64,000 nt of DNA, taken from positions 170,164 to 234,163 of the forward strand of contig JAHDIQ010000001.1 in assembly GCA_020630715.1 (NCBI GenBank), read 5' to 3'. The stretch's first letter is position 1, and every line of letters starts with the position of its first letter. Origin of the DNA: Nonlabens sp. (GTDB lineage Bacteria > Bacteroidota > Bacteroidia > Flavobacteriales > Flavobacteriaceae). The translations under genes and the position numbers were made by a program. The notes below the pieces were generated by a model. It made no database searches. It was not told where the DNA came from and worked only from the letters and a program-made list of their open reading frames with translations. Of the stretch, positions 9,329 through 19,884 are shown one piece after another.

Positions 9329-10090
9329 TTAAAATACCTCATTAATAATATACAAGAAATCATCTTTTTTATCTCTTGCGAGTGGTATGGTCATACCATT
9401 TTCTAAGGTAAGCGTGTTGCCATCTTTTTTTGAAAAAGATTTCAGGAATTTTAAATTAACATAGTACGAGCGATGTGGTTTATAGAAAAATTTATAATGT
9501 GCAAGACGATCGATGAAATACTTAATAGGCTTAGCAATCAAGGTTTTACTTTTATCATTAAGATAAACCGTTGTATACATACCATCAGCAACAAGAGCAA
9601 TAATATCGTCTGGTGCAACAAACATTAAACCGTGAGGTATATCTAGTGCGATTTTACTGGATTTTAACTCAAGAAAAGTTTGTTTTAATTCTTCAATTTT
9701 ATACTCTAATCCATTTATAGACTTTGTTCTTGCCTTCTCAATGGCATTCTCTAATTCATTAAAATCAATAGGCTTTAGTAAGTAATCAATAGCATTCAAT
9801 TTAAAGGCTTCTATCGCGTACTCGCTGTAAGCTGTAGTAAATATCAACTGAAAATCGATAGTCTTATCTTCAAAAAAATCAACAATTTCTAATCCAGAAT
9901 GCTCAGGCATTTCAATATCTAATAGCACTATATCTGGTTGAAATTCATTTATTTGTGATACAGCTTTTTTTAAACTGTTTGCTTCAAATAGCACTAAACC
10001 TGTTTCAGACCTATCAGATAAGATTTCTGACAACATTCTTTTGAGAAGTTGTCTAGCACCTCTCTCATCATCTACAATTAAGATTTTCAT
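9329..10090 (-). CDS. LytTR-family response regulator
   Basis: A 253-residue DNA-binding response regulator. The receiver domain (1-120) has the acidic pair in ILIVDDE, the phospho-acceptor D58 in VLLDIEMPEHSG, the conserved Thr/Ser in FTTAYSEYA and the lysine in LLKPIDF. The LytTR domain (about 150-250) shows the typical HRSYYVNLKFLKSF and NGMTIPLARDKKDDF pattern. Its ATG overlaps the kinase stop (ATGA), so the pair is translationally coupled and should form one phosphorelay. Its targets are not evident; no imperfect-repeat LytTR site was identified in this window. Confidence 0.93.
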   Translation of the reverse strand: MKILIVDDERGARQLLKRMLSEILSDRSETGLVLFEANSLKKAVSQINEFQPDIVLLDIEMPEHSGLEIVDFFEDKTIDFQLIFTTAYSEYAIEAFKLNAIDYLLKPIDFNELENAIEKARTKSINGLEYKIEELKQTFLELKSSKIALDIPHGLMFVAPDDIIALVADGMYTTVYLNDKSKTLIAKPIKYFIDRLAHYKFFYKPHRSYYVNLKFLKSFSKKDGNTLTLENGMTIPLARDKKDDFLYIINEVF

Positions 10091-12045
10091 ATTATACCGT
10101 TTACTGAAATTATAATTTTAACTTTAGTTCCTCTAGCTCTATTATTTTTATCTTTTAGATCTATTATTTTTACAGAAAGCTTGTTGTCACTTTTAATATT
10201 TATCAGTTTCACCCTATCTAGACTAGCCTCTGTTGAGAAGGATTTATAGGGTCTATTTTCATTGTGTTTTCTTGATGCCTCTCTTCCTATTCCATTGTCC
10301 TGAATTGTCACTTCTAATTGATTTTTACTATTGTTAAATTTAAAATCAATAGTTAGTTCTTTTTTACCCATCTTGTGAAGTAACCCATGTTTAATAGCAT
10401 TTTCAACATAGGGCTGTATAAAGAGTGAAGGCACTAGAATGGATAATAGATCTAGGTTGTTATCTACATTAATAACATAATTAAGCTGTTCATCGAACCT
10501 ATTATTTTCTAGTTGTAAGTAAAGTTCTAGTGCTTGTATTTCTTTCTCTAGCGTAATTTCTGACTGCTGGCTTTGTTCTAAATAAATTCTAATCAATCGT
10601 GAAAATTTAACTAAATAGGAACTTGCGAGCTTTTTCTCATTAGTAAATATGTATTCTTGAATAGAGTTCATTGCATTGAATATAAAATGTGGATTCATCT
10701 GAGACCGTAAGGCTTTAAGCTCACTCATTTGTTTAGCATATTCTTGTTGCTCTTTTTCTAATTGTAATTTTAATCGTCGCCTGTTTGCGTACCATCCACC
10801 AGCAATCAATAAAGTAACAGGAATAATAGACGCTAGTAACAACATAAAACGCTGTCTTTGTAACTCTTGAATTTCTAGTTGTTCTAGACGCGTTTGTTGT
10901 TCCAGATTTTTAATCTCTCGTTCTTTTAAATCGGTTTCGTACTTGGTTTGTAATTCTGAAATACGCTCATTTGTTCTACCTTCAGCCAGTGCATTGTTTG
11001 CTATAACGGCTTGTTTAATAGCATAATCTGTACTATCGGGTTGATTATTGTAAGCATAAAGAACACTAAGAAAGTAGTTAGTCCCCAGCTTTTTATCATA
11101 TTCAGTTGAATCTATTTGAGTAATTAAATCTCTAACGATATCCTTAGCCTTTGCGTATTCACCATTATCTTTTAAAATTACGGCATAGTAAAAAGGAGCT
11201 GTATAATTAAACCGAATTGGAATATTTTGCTTAGGAAGATAAATAACACTTTCGATTAACTGTAAGGCTTCTTCATGTTGTTTGTTCACATTTAAAAAAT
11301 CTGCAAGCCTTACAGTGCTTTCATAAATACCATAATTATAATTAATGTCGCGAGCATGCTTTAAGGCTCTTTGTCCATGAAAAATTGCAGAATCTAGAGC
11401 TTTTTGAGTGCGTTGACGACTTAACCGTAGATGCGACTGCGCAATTTTAATATGAATATCTGCTAAGTATTTTTTTAAATTATGTTTACTAGCAATTTTT
11501 AGTGCCTTCTTTCTATATGAAAATACCTTGTCATGTTGTTTTGTTAAATAATAAACGTCACCCATATCTATATAGGCTATAACTTTAAGTTCAGAATTAT
11601 CCAGTCGATTTGCTATTTGAATTTCCTTTGTAGCATAAAGAAAGAGACTATCATTATTAGCAACCATGTCATGATAATCATATCGCATATGAAGACTTTT
11701 AAATAACATTGTAGAGTCTTTCAACTCCTTATATAATGTGAGCGCTCTATTAGTATAAAAATTAGCTGAATCTTTTTGTTTTTCTATTTTTAAAAACTTT
11801 ATTGCCTTAACTAATCTTGATATTGCTTTAGCTTCATCAGATGGAACTAGGCCAGCTCTATTTAAGATATTTGTTGTAGTTTTTAAAGCTAACTCATTAG
11901 AATATAATAACTCATTTTCTAATCGTTCTATTGAAATTTTTAAATCTTCAATTATTCCGCTTTGCGCATGTAGTGGTACACAATTTACCAAAGCCAATAC
12001 TACAAATACAGCTTTAAAATGAGAATAAAGTTTTTTGACTTCCAT
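10087..12045 (-). CDS. TPR-containing LytS-type sensor histidine kinase
   Basis: A 652-residue sensor. A signal peptide (about 1-28, ending LHAQ) leads into periplasmic tetratricopeptide-like helices (about 60-350). A coiled coil is followed by one transmembrane helix (about 400-420, MLLLASIIPVTLLIAGGWY) and another coiled coil. The His_kinase core contains the phospho-accepting histidine in RSQMNPHFIFNAMNSIQEYI, then an ATPase domain with the N-box LFIQPYVENAIKHGL and the G-box DNGIGREAS. This is the standard Bacteroidota TPR-LytS architecture, in which periplasmic TPRs sense a surface or protein signal. It is first in the two-gene operon with the LytTR regulator. Confidence 0.93.
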   Translation of the reverse strand: MEVKKLYSHFKAVFVVLALVNCVPLHAQSGIIEDLKISIERLENELLYSNELALKTTTNILNRAGLVPSDEAKAISRLVKAIKFLKIEKQKDSANFYTNRALTLYKELKDSTMLFKSLHMRYDYHDMVANNDSLFLYATKEIQIANRLDNSELKVIAYIDMGDVYYLTKQHDKVFSYRKKALKIASKHNLKKYLADIHIKIAQSHLRLSRQRTQKALDSAIFHGQRALKHARDINYNYGIYESTVRLADFLNVNKQHEEALQLIESVIYLPKQNIPIRFNYTAPFYYAVILKDNGEYAKAKDIVRDLITQIDSTEYDKKLGTNYFLSVLYAYNNQPDSTDYAIKQAVIANNALAEGRTNERISELQTKYETDLKEREIKNLEQQTRLEQLEIQELQRQRFMLLLASIIPVTLLIAGGWYANRRRLKLQLEKEQQEYAKQMSELKALRSQMNPHFIFNAMNSIQEYIFTNEKKLASSYLVKFSRLIRIYLEQSQQSEITLEKEIQALELYLQLENNRFDEQLNYVINVDNNLDLLSILVPSLFIQPYVENAIKHGLLHKMGKKELTIDFKFNNSKNQLEVTIQDNGIGREASRKHNENRPYKSFSTEASLDRVKLINIKSDNKLSVKIIDLKDKNNRARGTKVKIIISVNGII

Positions 12046-12238
12046 ATACGGAATAATAATTTGTAGTTAAGGTATGAATAATTATGACCATTCAAAATAA
12101 TTGTAAAGCAAAGAAAAGTCATATTAATTCGTACGCTTTATTTATATAATGTAGTTAAAAGTGTATGAAATGAAATTAGTAGTCCTGAATTATACTATTT
12201 GATTTCGTACAGTCAAAATAATAGTAGTTACTTTTAGC

Positions 12239-12246
12239 TAAATTTG
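12239..12246 (+). promoter_or_regulatory. -7 promoter element of fabD
   Basis: TAAATTTG matches TAnnTTTG and lies 23 bases before the fabD ATG. No convincing -33 TTTG was found at the expected distance. Confidence 0.5.
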
Positions 12247-12269
12247 CCACACCAATTAGAACAACAACT

Positions 12270-13154
12270 ATGAAATCATACGTTTTTCCAGGTCAAGGAG
12301 CTCAATTTACCGGAATGGGTAAAGATTTATACGATCAATTCCCAGAGGCTAAAGCACTTTTTGAACGCGCAGACGAAATTTTAGGTTTTGAAATTTCTAA
12401 AATCATGTTTGAAGGAACTCCAGAAGAACTGAAAGAGACTAAAGTCACACAACCAGCGATTTTCTTACATTCTGTAATCCTTGCAAAAATGATGGGTGAT
12501 GATTTTGCACCAGATATGGTAGCTGGTCATTCTTTAGGAGAATTGAGTGCACTTACCGCTGTAGGAACTTTAAGTTTTGAAGATGGACTACGATTAGTTT
12601 CAAAGCGTGCGCTAGCAATGCAAGCCGCTTGTGAGTTACAATCTAGCACCATGGCGGCAATTTTGGGATTAGAAGATGCGATAGTAGAAGAAGTATGTAA
12701 AAATATTGATGGTGTGGTAGTAGCAGCAAATTATAATTGCCCAGGACAGCTGGTTATTTCTGGAGAAGTACCTGCTGTAGAAAAAGCTTGCGAAATCCTT
12801 AAGGAAAAAGGTGCAAAACGTGCTTTAATGCTTCCTGTAGGTGGTGCTTTTCACTCACCATTAATGGAGCCAGCTCGTGAAGAACTAGCCGCTGCAATAG
12901 AAGCAACAGAATTCAATGCACCAGATTGTCCGGTATATCAAAATGTAACCACTACGGCTATGAAAGATGTGGATGATATTAAAACAAATCTGATCTACCA
13001 ACTTACCGCACCGGTAAAATGGACACAATCTGTTCAAAACATGATCGCAGACGGTGCCACAGAATTTATTGAAGTAGGACCAGGACGCGCGTTACAAGGA
13101 ATGATTAAAAAAGTAGATCGTAGTCTTGCGACTAGTAGTGGTAGTGTGGTGTAG
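12270..13154 (+). CDS. fabD: Malonyl-CoA:ACP transacylase
   Basis: A 294-residue enzyme, the usual length for FabD. It transfers malonyl from CoA to acyl carrier protein to supply chain-extender units for fatty acid synthesis in the cytoplasm. Visible motifs are the N-terminal FPGQGAQFTGMG, the nucleophile S88 in AGHSLGELSAL, the catalytic-dyad H195 in GGAFHSPLM, and the C-terminal EVGPGRALQGMIKK. It is a single-gene unit with its own promoter and a convergent terminator shared with sucB. No other fab genes are adjacent. Confidence 0.97.
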   Translation: MKSYVFPGQGAQFTGMGKDLYDQFPEAKALFERADEILGFEISKIMFEGTPEELKETKVTQPAIFLHSVILAKMMGDDFAPDMVAGHSLGELSALTAVGTLSFEDGLRLVSKRALAMQAACELQSSTMAAILGLEDAIVEEVCKNIDGVVVAANYNCPGQLVISGEVPAVEKACEILKEKGAKRALMLPVGGAFHSPLMEPAREELAAAIEATEFNAPDCPVYQNVTTTAMKDVDDIKTNLIYQLTAPVKWTQSVQNMIADGATEFIEVGPGRALQGMIKKVDRSLATSSGSVV

Positions 13155-13166
13155 TTTTCTAAACGA

Positions 13167-13264
13167 AACCTCACAGGTTTTGGTGATGATCATCTAATAC
13201 ATTTATATAGACATTAGAAGTGTTGTAGTACAAAGGTTTTTAATTTAGCCAAACCTGTGAGGTT
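13167..13264. repeat. Long-range inverted repeat AACCTCACAGGTTT
   Basis: AACCTCACAGGTTT at 13167-13180 is matched in inverse orientation by AAACCTGTGAGGTT at 13251-13264, 70 bases apart, downstream of fabD. The same word recurs at 42007-42022, and a relative forms the terminator at 62662-62690. It could fold the fabD 3' region into a long stem. Confidence 0.7.
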
Positions 13265-13311
13265 GGTTTCCTTAAGAGGATTGACTTTACCGTTCTACTA
13301 AAAAAATCAAA

Positions 13312-13337
13312 CCCCAAAGATTTTAAAATCTTTGGGG
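13312..13337. terminator. Bidirectional terminator between fabD and sucB
   Basis: A perfect 26-bp inverted repeat with CCCCAAAG arms and an AT centre. It is followed by CTTTTAG on the plus strand and by a T-rich run on the minus strand. It separates convergent fabD and sucB. A very similar element lies at 59821-59851. Confidence 0.85.
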
Positions 13338-13398
13338 CTTTTAGTTTCAATATATTTTCAACTTCATAACTCTGAAGTCATAAATCTTAACTAGAAAT

Positions 13399-14667
13399 TT
13401 ACATCTCCAGCGCTTTCTTAGGATTTCCATCCATCAAGATATTTATAGGATCTTCTAATGCTTCTTTAATAGCAACTAGGAAACCTACAGATTCTTTACC
13501 ATCAATGATTCTGTGGTCGTAAGAAACGGCTAGATACATCATAGGTCTAGCAACGATTTCTCCGTCTACCACTACTGGACGCTCGATAATATTGTGCATT
13601 CCTAAAATCGCACTTTGTGGTGGATTAATAATAGGCGTACTCATCATACTGCCAAAAACACCACCATTAGTAATCGTAAACGTACCACCAGTCATTTCAT
13701 CTACGGTGATATCTCCATCTCTTGCTCTTAAAGCCAGTCTTTTTACTTCAGACTCTACACCTCTAAAAGATAAGTTCTCTGCATTTCTAATTACAGGTAC
13801 CATTAATCCTTTAGGACCAGATACGGCGATAGAAATATCTTTATAATCAAATGTGACCATTTCCTTACCTTCTATCATAGAGTTTACCGCTGGATATAAT
13901 TCTAACGCTCTAGTAACTGCTTTAGTAAAGAAGGACATAAATCCTAATGATACTCCATGCTTTGCTTTAAAAGCTTCTTTATATTCTTTACGTAAGTCAA
14001 ATATAGGCTTCATATCTACCTCATTAAAGGTAGTAAGCATCGCCGTGTCATTCTTCACACTTACTAAACGCTCTGCTACTTTACGACGTAACATCGATAA
14101 TTTAGAACGCGATTCACCACGAGAACCACCTGGCGTTCCCATAGATGGTTTTGCCTTTACAGCATCTTCTTTTGTAATACGACCATCACGACCAGTACCA
14201 GAAACACTAGCTGCATCTACACCTTTCTCGTCTAATATTTTCTTTGCCGCTGGACTTGCCGTACCGCTAGCATAGGTTTCCTTGGCTTTTTCTGGCTGTG
14301 GTGCTTTTTTAGAATCAGCAGTTTTATGATCTGGAGTTCTTTCATCCATTTTTGTGGCAATATCTTTATCATTGCCACCTTCATCACCGCCATCCATGGT
14401 CGCTGGCGCATCGCCACCTTGTGGTTTTGCAGCGTCTGTATCAATCAGACATACTACAGCTCCTACAGCAACGGCATCACCTTCTTCGGCCATTAGGGTG
14501 ATGATACCGCTAGCTTCTGCTGGTAATTCCAGCGTTGCTTTATCGCTATCCACCTCGGCAATTGCCTGGTCTTTTTCTACATAATCGCCAGTTTCTACTA
14601 GCCATTCTGCTATTTCTACTTCTGTAATCGACTCGCCTGGTGAAGGCACTTTCATTTCTAGAGCCAT
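13399..14667 (-). CDS. sucB: 2-oxoglutarate dehydrogenase E2, dihydrolipoamide succinyltransferase
   Basis: A 422-residue E2 core of the 2-oxoglutarate dehydrogenase complex, which moves the succinyl group from lipoamide to CoA in the TCA cycle. Domain order: one lipoyl domain (1-78) with the lipoylated K43 in [11 protein letters not shown]; an acidic/Lys-rich linker (about 80-135); a peripheral subunit-binding domain (about 135-170, [21 protein letters not shown]); and the catalytic domain with H385 and D389 in SYDHRIIDG. It lies 4 bases after sucA on the same strand, hence an E1-E2 operon. The E3 subunit gene is not in this window. Confidence 0.97.
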   Translation of the reverse strand: MALEMKVPSPGESITEVEIAEWLVETGDYVEKDQAIAEVDSDKATLELPAEASGIITLMAEEGDAVAVGAVVCLIDTDAAKPQGGDAPATMDGGDEGGNDKDIATKMDERTPDHKTADSKKAPQPEKAKETYASGTASPAAKKILDEKGVDAASVSGTGRDGRITKEDAVKAKPSMGTPGGSRGESRSKLSMLRRKVAERLVSVKNDTAMLTTFNEVDMKPIFDLRKEYKEAFKAKHGVSLGFMSFFTKAVTRALELYPAVNSMIEGKEMVTFDYKDISIAVSGPKGLMVPVIRNAENLSFRGVESEVKRLALRARDGDITVDEMTGGTFTITNGGVFGSMMSTPIINPPQSAILGMHNIIERPVVVDGEIVARPMMYLAVSYDHRIIDGKESVGFLVAIKEALEDPINILMDGNPKKALEM

Positions 14668-14671
14668 AATT

Positions 14672-17425
14672 TTATTTGTTGGTATTAAAAACGTCTTCTA
14701 TTATTCTTGCCTGTCTTCTTTTAGATCTTGTGGAACTACCTGAAGCAGGTGCTGCATACATATTTCTAGAGCATACGCGCCAGTTTCTAGTTTCTGGCAT
14801 GTGTAGTAATAAATGGGAATATGCTCCCATATTACGTGGTTCTTCTTGCGCCCACACGATATCTTTTGCATCGTAATTTTTAATCACGGCTTGTATCTGA
14901 TCTATTGGTAATGGAAATAATTGCTCAATACGCACTATGGCAACATCATTCCTATTATTTTGCTCACGATGTTCTAGTAAATCATAGTAGAATTTACCAG
15001 ACGTGAAGACTAATGTTTTTGCTTTCGCGAAAGCGGAATTCTCACCATCTACATCGATTACCTCTTGAAAATGTCCAGTTACCAGTTCATCAACGGTGCT
15101 TACCGCTTTAGGATAACGCAACAAAGATTTAGGTGTAAAAACAATCAGTGGTTTACGATAATTAACGAGCATCTGACGTCTCAATAGGTGAAACATATTT
15201 GCTGGCGTTGTACAGTTTGCCATAAACATATTATCACGTGCGCACAGTTGCAGGTAACGTTCTATTCTTGCGCTAGAATGCTCGGCTCCTTGACCTTCAT
15301 AACCATGAGGTAACAATTGTACTAAACCATTTTGGTTTTTCCATTTATCCTCACCAGCACTGATGTATTGATCCATCATAATTTGTGCACCATTTGAAAA
15401 ATCTCCAAACTGTGCTTCCCAAATCGTCAAGGTATCTGGTCGTGCCATCGCATAACCGTATTCAAAACCTACCACACCATATTCAGAAAGGTGTGAATTA
15501 TAGATTTCCATTTTTCCTTTTACGTCATCAATATGATTGTGTAAAATAAATTCCTTCTCACTATTTTCTGACTTGATAACGGCATGACGGTGAGAGAATG
15601 TACCACGCTCTACGTCCTGACCACTCATGCGTACATTATAACCATCCATCATTAAACTACCGTAAGCTAGGTGTTCACCCATTGCCCAGTCTAGTTTATC
15701 GCTGTCAAACATTTTACGGCGATCATTCACTAACTTCTTAATCTTTCTAAAAAAATTACGATCTTCTGGCAGTTGTGATATAGTGGCTGTGATTTTTTCT
15801 AAGGTTGCTCTAGAAACACCTGTTTTTACAGGTTGCATCATTTCCTTTTCTGTTGCAGTTTCAAAACCATTCCACTCATCCTGCATGAATGGTGTAATCA
15901 CGGTGTTTTCTTTTTCTCTAGAAGATGCTAATTGTTCTTCTAGCTCTTCTTTATAAGCTTTTTCTAGTTTGCTTACGGTATCCTTTTCTATAACACCTTG
16001 TTCCAGCAATTGCTGTGCGTAAATATCTCGAGGATTTTTATGCTTTCCTATCGCTTTATAAAGTTTAGGTTGTGTAAACTTAGGCTCATCACCTTCATTA
16101 TGGCCGTATTTTCTGTAACCTAATAGATCTATAAATACATCACGACCAAATTTCATGCGGTAATCCAGCGCAAATTTCATGGCGTGAACCACAGCTTCTG
16201 CATCATCTGCATTTACATGAAGTACTGGTGAAAGTGTGACTTTTGCAATATCAGTACAATAAGTACTAGATCTTGCATCTAGATAATTAGTCGTAAATCC
16301 TACCTGATTATTCACAACCATGTGAATCGTACCTGCCGTTTTATAGGCATCTAATTGTGCCATTTGCACAACCTCATAAACAATTCCCTGACCAGCAATT
16401 GCAGCATCACCATGTAACACAATAGGCAATACTTTAGAGAAATCTTCTGGATTATGCATGTCTTGTTTTGCACGAGTAATTCCTTCTACAACTGCACCTA
16501 CCGTTTCTAGATGTGATGGATTAGGAACAATATTAATATTGATCTCCTTGCCACTATCTGTTTTACGCTTACTAGTATATCCTAAATGGTATTTTACATC
16601 ACCATCAAAAATGTCTTGCTCGTAATCCTTACCGTCAAATTCAGAAAAGATATCTGTTACTGGCTTTCCAAAGATATTTGTCAAAACATTCAAACGACCA
16701 CGGTGTGCCATTCCTAGCACAAACTGATTCACTCCTTTATTTGCAGCACCTTCAATTAACGCGTCTAATGCTGGAATTAAAGATTCATTTCCTTCTAGTG
16801 AGAAACGTTTCTGTCCTACGTATTTAGTATGAAGAAATGATTCAAAGGAAACGGCTTCATTTAATTTTTTAAGAATTTGCTTTTTCTCATCGCCTGAAAA
16901 ATCTGGCTGATTGTTATTATTATGCAACCAGTTTTGTATCCATCGCACCTCTTCAGGTTTGCGCACATACATATATTCTACACCTATACTGGTGCAGTAT
17001 ACTTGTTTTAAATGATCTACTATGGATCTAAGTGTTGCTTTACCTAGTCCTACTATAGAACCACTATCAAAGGCTGTATCTAAATCACTATCTGATAAAC
17101 CAAAGTTCTCTAGCGTTAATTTAGGCTCATAATTACGGCGATCTCTTACCGGATTAGTCTGAGTGAATAAATGTCCTCTCGTACGGTAACCGTCAATTAA
17201 TTGTACAACTTTGAATTCTTTCTGGACGTTTTCTGGAACTGATGTTGTAGTACCACTATGGTTTACAACTAGATCACCTTCATGGGCGCTTTCCATTCCA
17301 AAATCAAATCCTTGAAAAAAGGCACGCCATGATGGCTCTACCTTATCAGGATTGATTAAATAATCGTCATATAGTTGTGCAAAATATGCGGTATGAGCCG
17401 CGTTGAGAAATGAAAACTTGTCCAT
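14672..17425 (-). CDS. sucA: 2-oxoglutarate dehydrogenase E1 component
   Basis: A 917-residue thiamine-diphosphate decarboxylase of the TCA cycle, near the usual 900-940 residues. The N-terminal E2-contact segment includes [22 protein letters not shown]. Later come [15 protein letters not shown], the ThDP/Mg motif [14 protein letters not shown] with NNQVGFTT, the pyrimidine-binding half ([35 protein letters not shown]) and the C-terminal [11 protein letters not shown]. Palindrome copy 4 encodes AFAKA at about residue 805, in a solvent-type loop ([13 protein letters not shown]). ATG start; the operon is sucA-sucB. Confidence 0.97.
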   Translation of the reverse strand: MDKFSFLNAAHTAYFAQLYDDYLINPDKVEPSWRAFFQGFDFGMESAHEGDLVVNHSGTTTSVPENVQKEFKVVQLIDGYRTRGHLFTQTNPVRDRRNYEPKLTLENFGLSDSDLDTAFDSGSIVGLGKATLRSIVDHLKQVYCTSIGVEYMYVRKPEEVRWIQNWLHNNNNQPDFSGDEKKQILKKLNEAVSFESFLHTKYVGQKRFSLEGNESLIPALDALIEGAANKGVNQFVLGMAHRGRLNVLTNIFGKPVTDIFSEFDGKDYEQDIFDGDVKYHLGYTSKRKTDSGKEININIVPNPSHLETVGAVVEGITRAKQDMHNPEDFSKVLPIVLHGDAAIAGQGIVYEVVQMAQLDAYKTAGTIHMVVNNQVGFTTNYLDARSSTYCTDIAKVTLSPVLHVNADDAEAVVHAMKFALDYRMKFGRDVFIDLLGYRKYGHNEGDEPKFTQPKLYKAIGKHKNPRDIYAQQLLEQGVIEKDTVSKLEKAYKEELEEQLASSREKENTVITPFMQDEWNGFETATEKEMMQPVKTGVSRATLEKITATISQLPEDRNFFRKIKKLVNDRRKMFDSDKLDWAMGEHLAYGSLMMDGYNVRMSGQDVERGTFSHRHAVIKSENSEKEFILHNHIDDVKGKMEIYNSHLSEYGVVGFEYGYAMARPDTLTIWEAQFGDFSNGAQIMMDQYISAGEDKWKNQNGLVQLLPHGYEGQGAEHSSARIERYLQLCARDNMFMANCTTPANMFHLLRRQMLVNYRKPLIVFTPKSLLRYPKAVSTVDELVTGHFQEVIDVDGENSAFAKAKTLVFTSGKFYYDLLEHREQNNRNDVAIVRIEQLFPLPIDQIQAVIKNYDAKDIVWAQEEPRNMGAYSHLLLHMPETRNWRVCSRNMYAAPASGSSTRSKRRQARIIEDVFNTNK
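15021..15034. repeat. Palindrome copy 4 (exact), inside sucA
   Basis: Exact core followed by GGAATTC, the same right flank as copy 2. Read by sucA as A-F-A-K-A. Confidence 0.95.
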
Positions 17426-17536
17426 ATATCTAAGGAATCTTCCTTTTTATCAAATAAAGTAACAAAAATAACCAAAAGCAAGATGATGACATTGCCTTTT
17501 GTATATTTATAACAGAGAAACGAAAAATATAAGGCT

Positions 17537-18085
17537 ATGAAAACCAATTCTATTTTTAACATTGCGATATTGACAATTTGTTGCCTGTTTTTTTGCACAT
17601 CTTATGGTCAGCAACAGAACAGCTCTTCTAGCAACACTGGAAAATCAGAATTCTGGAGTAAAGTGCGTTTTGGTGGAAACCTAGGTGGGAACTTTGGTAG
17701 GTTTACAAATTTGATTGTTGCACCACAAGCTATTTATCAGGTGAACCCTAATTTAGGAATAGGTGCTGGTCTTAATTACAGTTATGTAGAACGTGATTTT
17801 AATGATGGCGGAGATTTTAAATCTAATATCGCTGGTTTTAATGTGATAGGAATAGGTAATCCTATAGATTTCTTACAAGTAAGCGCAGATTTTGAATACC
17901 TCAACGTGAATCAGAATTTTGATAATCGCGCTTTTGATCGTGAATATTGGGTTCCTGCATTATTCCTAGGAGCTGGTTACAGGCAAGGCAACTTTGTAAT
18001 AGGAGCTAGATATGATGTTCTATTCAACGATAGTCGCAGTGTATACCAGCAGGGAATTCAGCCGTTTGTTAGGGTGCTGTTTTAA
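17537..18085 (+). CDS. Small outer-membrane beta-barrel protein
   Basis: A 182-residue exported protein. The signal peptide (about 1-24, ending TSYGQ) is followed by about eight alternating strands with Gly/aromatic girdle residues (VRFGGNLGGNFG, LGIGAGLNYSYVERDF, ALFLGAGYRQGNFVIGARYDVLF) and a terminal aromatic residue in PFVRVLF, which is typical of outer-membrane barrels. It is divergent from sucA (111-base gap). Homologues beside sucA may be labelled after their neighbour, but nothing in this sequence suggests a catalytic activity. Confidence 0.85.
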   Translation: MKTNSIFNIAILTICCLFFCTSYGQQQNSSSSNTGKSEFWSKVRFGGNLGGNFGRFTNLIVAPQAIYQVNPNLGIGAGLNYSYVERDFNDGGDFKSNIAGFNVIGIGNPIDFLQVSADFEYLNVNQNFDNRAFDREYWVPALFLGAGYRQGNFVIGARYDVLFNDSRSVYQQGIQPFVRVLF

Positions 18086-18115
18086 AAAATAGTAATAATC
18101 TACAGACAGATTTGC

Positions 18116-18147
18116 GTTTATTTCGCTTTCGCGAAAGCGAAATAAAC
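18116..18147. repeat. Palindrome copy 5 (exact core), intergenic 32-bp perfect inverted repeat
   Basis: The core is at 18125-18138. Perfect complementarity extends outward through TTTC/GAAA and TTTA/TAAA to 32 bp, the longest copy in the window. It starts 31 bases after the beta-barrel gene and could act as its transcription terminator or mRNA 3' stabiliser. Confidence 0.95.
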
Positions 18148-18313
18148 ACGCTTCAAATCTTAACATTTATCTTAAAGCTATTCAAATTTCATTATAAATA
18201 ATGTTAAGTCTTAACACAATTTAATTAAAATCACTGTAGGCTTATGATTTATTTATACCTCTGTTCCTTCTTCTCTTTTTATCATAGGGTGAACAAAAAA
18301 AATTATTACCATT

Positions 18314-19327
18314 ATGAAGAAGATAACAATGACTTTAATAGCTACAGTTTTACTATTAGCCTCATGTAAAGATAGAGACACAAATGGTCAAGACTTAGCA
18401 GATTATAAGACAACTACCACAACCACCTATACTGGTGACGAAGACCTTACCGATAAAGATTATAATAATGTAATCCCTAAAAAAACATATACTCAAAATG
18501 AGGGACAGGAAATGGCCACTGTAATGAAAGAAAATGTTTCTATATCAGATAAAAATGAGGCAAACATTCAAAATTTTACAGCCTATGGAGAACTAATTAA
18601 TGAAGTACACAATTTGTCCATTTCTCCAGATGTAAGAGATAAAATGAGTAATGAACGTGCGCAAAAAGCATTTAAGACTTTTCTGAATGACATGCCAGAT
18701 TATTTAAAAACACGCTGGATTCGAAAAGAAGTTACAGACGTTCAAAATGCAATGAGAAGTCTTCAAAACGCAATCGATAATAATAAAACTGATAGGTATA
18801 TTAAAAAACAAATCAACCGCGTAAGCGATGAAATAGAAGATTTAAATAATGAAATTGTAGATACAAGATTGCGTTTAGACAACAATAAAGAATATGATTA
18901 TCAATTATATCGCAATTTTGTAAATAATGTTATGTTCAATGATGCTTATATAGTAAGTATTAAAGATTTTAAAGATTACGATGTTGTTAATGAAGATCGT
19001 GAAAATTTAGAAAAAGCTTCTAACAAAGGTAAAATGCCATATGCATCTACATTAATTTATGACTTCAATATGATGGTATCTAAGATGCCCGAATATTTAA
19101 AAATTGATGATGTTATGGACGCTGTTGAAGATGTTCAAAAAGAAATGAAAGAATATCAAAAGGAAATGAACAATCCTGAAATTGAAATGAATGAACATTT
19201 AGAAAACATAGAAGAAATCGACGAAGCGTTATACGACCTAAATAAGGAATTGTTGAAAGCAAGGAAAGATTTTGATGAGGATCGTCGAGATGCCATTGAA
19301 GAATATATTGAAGATTTAAATGGATAA
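18314..19327 (+). CDS. Helical lipoprotein, function unknown
   Basis: A 337-residue predicted lipoprotein: signal MKKITMTLIATVLLLASC with lipidation at C18. The rest is strongly charged and almost wholly alpha-helical, in two similar halves: YGELINEVHNLS/MPDYLKTRW/VQNAMRSLQ, then FNMMVSKMPEYLKIDD/VEDVQKEMKEYQ. This suggests an internal duplication of helical hairpins. No family is recognised. A long AT-rich leader (about 160 bases) precedes it, and a hairpin terminator follows. Confidence 0.8.
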   Translation: MKKITMTLIATVLLLASCKDRDTNGQDLADYKTTTTTTYTGDEDLTDKDYNNVIPKKTYTQNEGQEMATVMKENVSISDKNEANIQNFTAYGELINEVHNLSISPDVRDKMSNERAQKAFKTFLNDMPDYLKTRWIRKEVTDVQNAMRSLQNAIDNNKTDRYIKKQINRVSDEIEDLNNEIVDTRLRLDNNKEYDYQLYRNFVNNVMFNDAYIVSIKDFKDYDVVNEDRENLEKASNKGKMPYASTLIYDFNMMVSKMPEYLKIDDVMDAVEDVQKEMKEYQKEMNNPEIEMNEHLENIEEIDEALYDLNKELLKARKDFDEDRRDAIEEYIEDLNG

Positions 19328-19350
19328 TATTTTAAAATCAATCAAAAGAA

Positions 19351-19377
19351 AAAGTCGCGTTATTGCGACTTTTTTTA
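19351..19377. terminator. Terminator after the helical lipoprotein
   Basis: AAAGTCGC (19351-19358) pairs with GCGACTTT (19365-19372), followed by T5 on the plus strand. The T-run overlaps the stop of the convergent gene at 19375. Confidence 0.88.
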
Positions 19378-19680
19378 TTGCCCTAATCGATACCTGATCT
19401 TCATCCATTCCCTGTGAATAAATCCCAGGATAATACCATGTTCTAGATTCTTATCCTGAACGTCTGCTAGGTAAAATAACTGCTGTAATTTAGGATCGCT
19501 GTCTTCTATGGCTTCATTTAAAGCATCTGCTAGATCTTGTAGAAATTCTTTGGGCGAATTTGCATCGATTGCTTCAAATCCAGAACGTTCTAAATCTTTG
19601 TTGACCTGATTCACAAAAACGCGATAGATGTGTTGTTTAGCTTCTAGCTTATCTTGTATGACGTTGAGGATTTGGGACAT
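19375..19680 (-). CDS. Small conserved helical cytoplasmic protein
   Basis: A 101-residue protein without signal or membrane segment, helical and acidic in the middle (EFLQDLADALNEAIEDSDPKLQQLFYLADVQ) and ending HREWMKIRYRLGQ. It has the composition of a soluble adaptor-like protein. I do not recognise a named family. The gene is clean, with an ATG start and codon use like its neighbours. It lies downstream of, on the same strand as, the prenyl synthase but 200 bases away, so it may have its own promoter. Confidence 0.7.
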   Translation of the reverse strand: MSQILNVIQDKLEAKQHIYRVFVNQVNKDLERSGFEAIDANSPKEFLQDLADALNEAIEDSDPKLQQLFYLADVQDKNLEHGIILGFIHREWMKIRYRLGQ

Positions 19681-19696
19681 GATTTCGATTTAACAC

Positions 19697-19732
19697 GTGT
19701 CAGAAACCTCTCGACTGCGCTCGAGGTGACAC
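19697..19732. repeat. CTCGA-type dispersed inverted repeat
   Basis: GTGTCA at 19697-19702 and TGACAC at 19727-19732 bracket CCTCTCGACTGCGCTCGAGG. This makes a 36-bp imperfect palindrome in the spacer upstream of the 101-residue gene. Elements with CTCGACTGCGCTCGAG cores are common dispersed repeats in marine Bacteroidota genomes. A weaker relative, TCTCGAATTTCGCTCGAA, occurs in the 42.4-42.8 kb repeats. Confidence 0.75.
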
Positions 19733-19884
19733 TATTTCTAATGTGGACTCATTTTTTTTAATGATAACTAATTCACTGCTGATATAACTGCAACCGTAAA
19801 CATCCCTTTGTATGCTGGACATTTTTATTCAAAGGGAAAACGTTCTAATCAATATTTTACCTTCAACTGCTAATCGATACACTG

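Noticed and set aside
13592..14584. Several open frames antisense to sucB
   Set aside because: They lie wholly inside a well-supported E2 gene and have compositions that mirror it in another frame. No independent signals were seen.
17537..18085. Enzyme of 2-oxoglutarate metabolism beside sucA
   Set aside because: The sequence is a signal peptide plus beta-barrel strands with a C-terminal aromatic residue. It has no ThDP or other catalytic motif.
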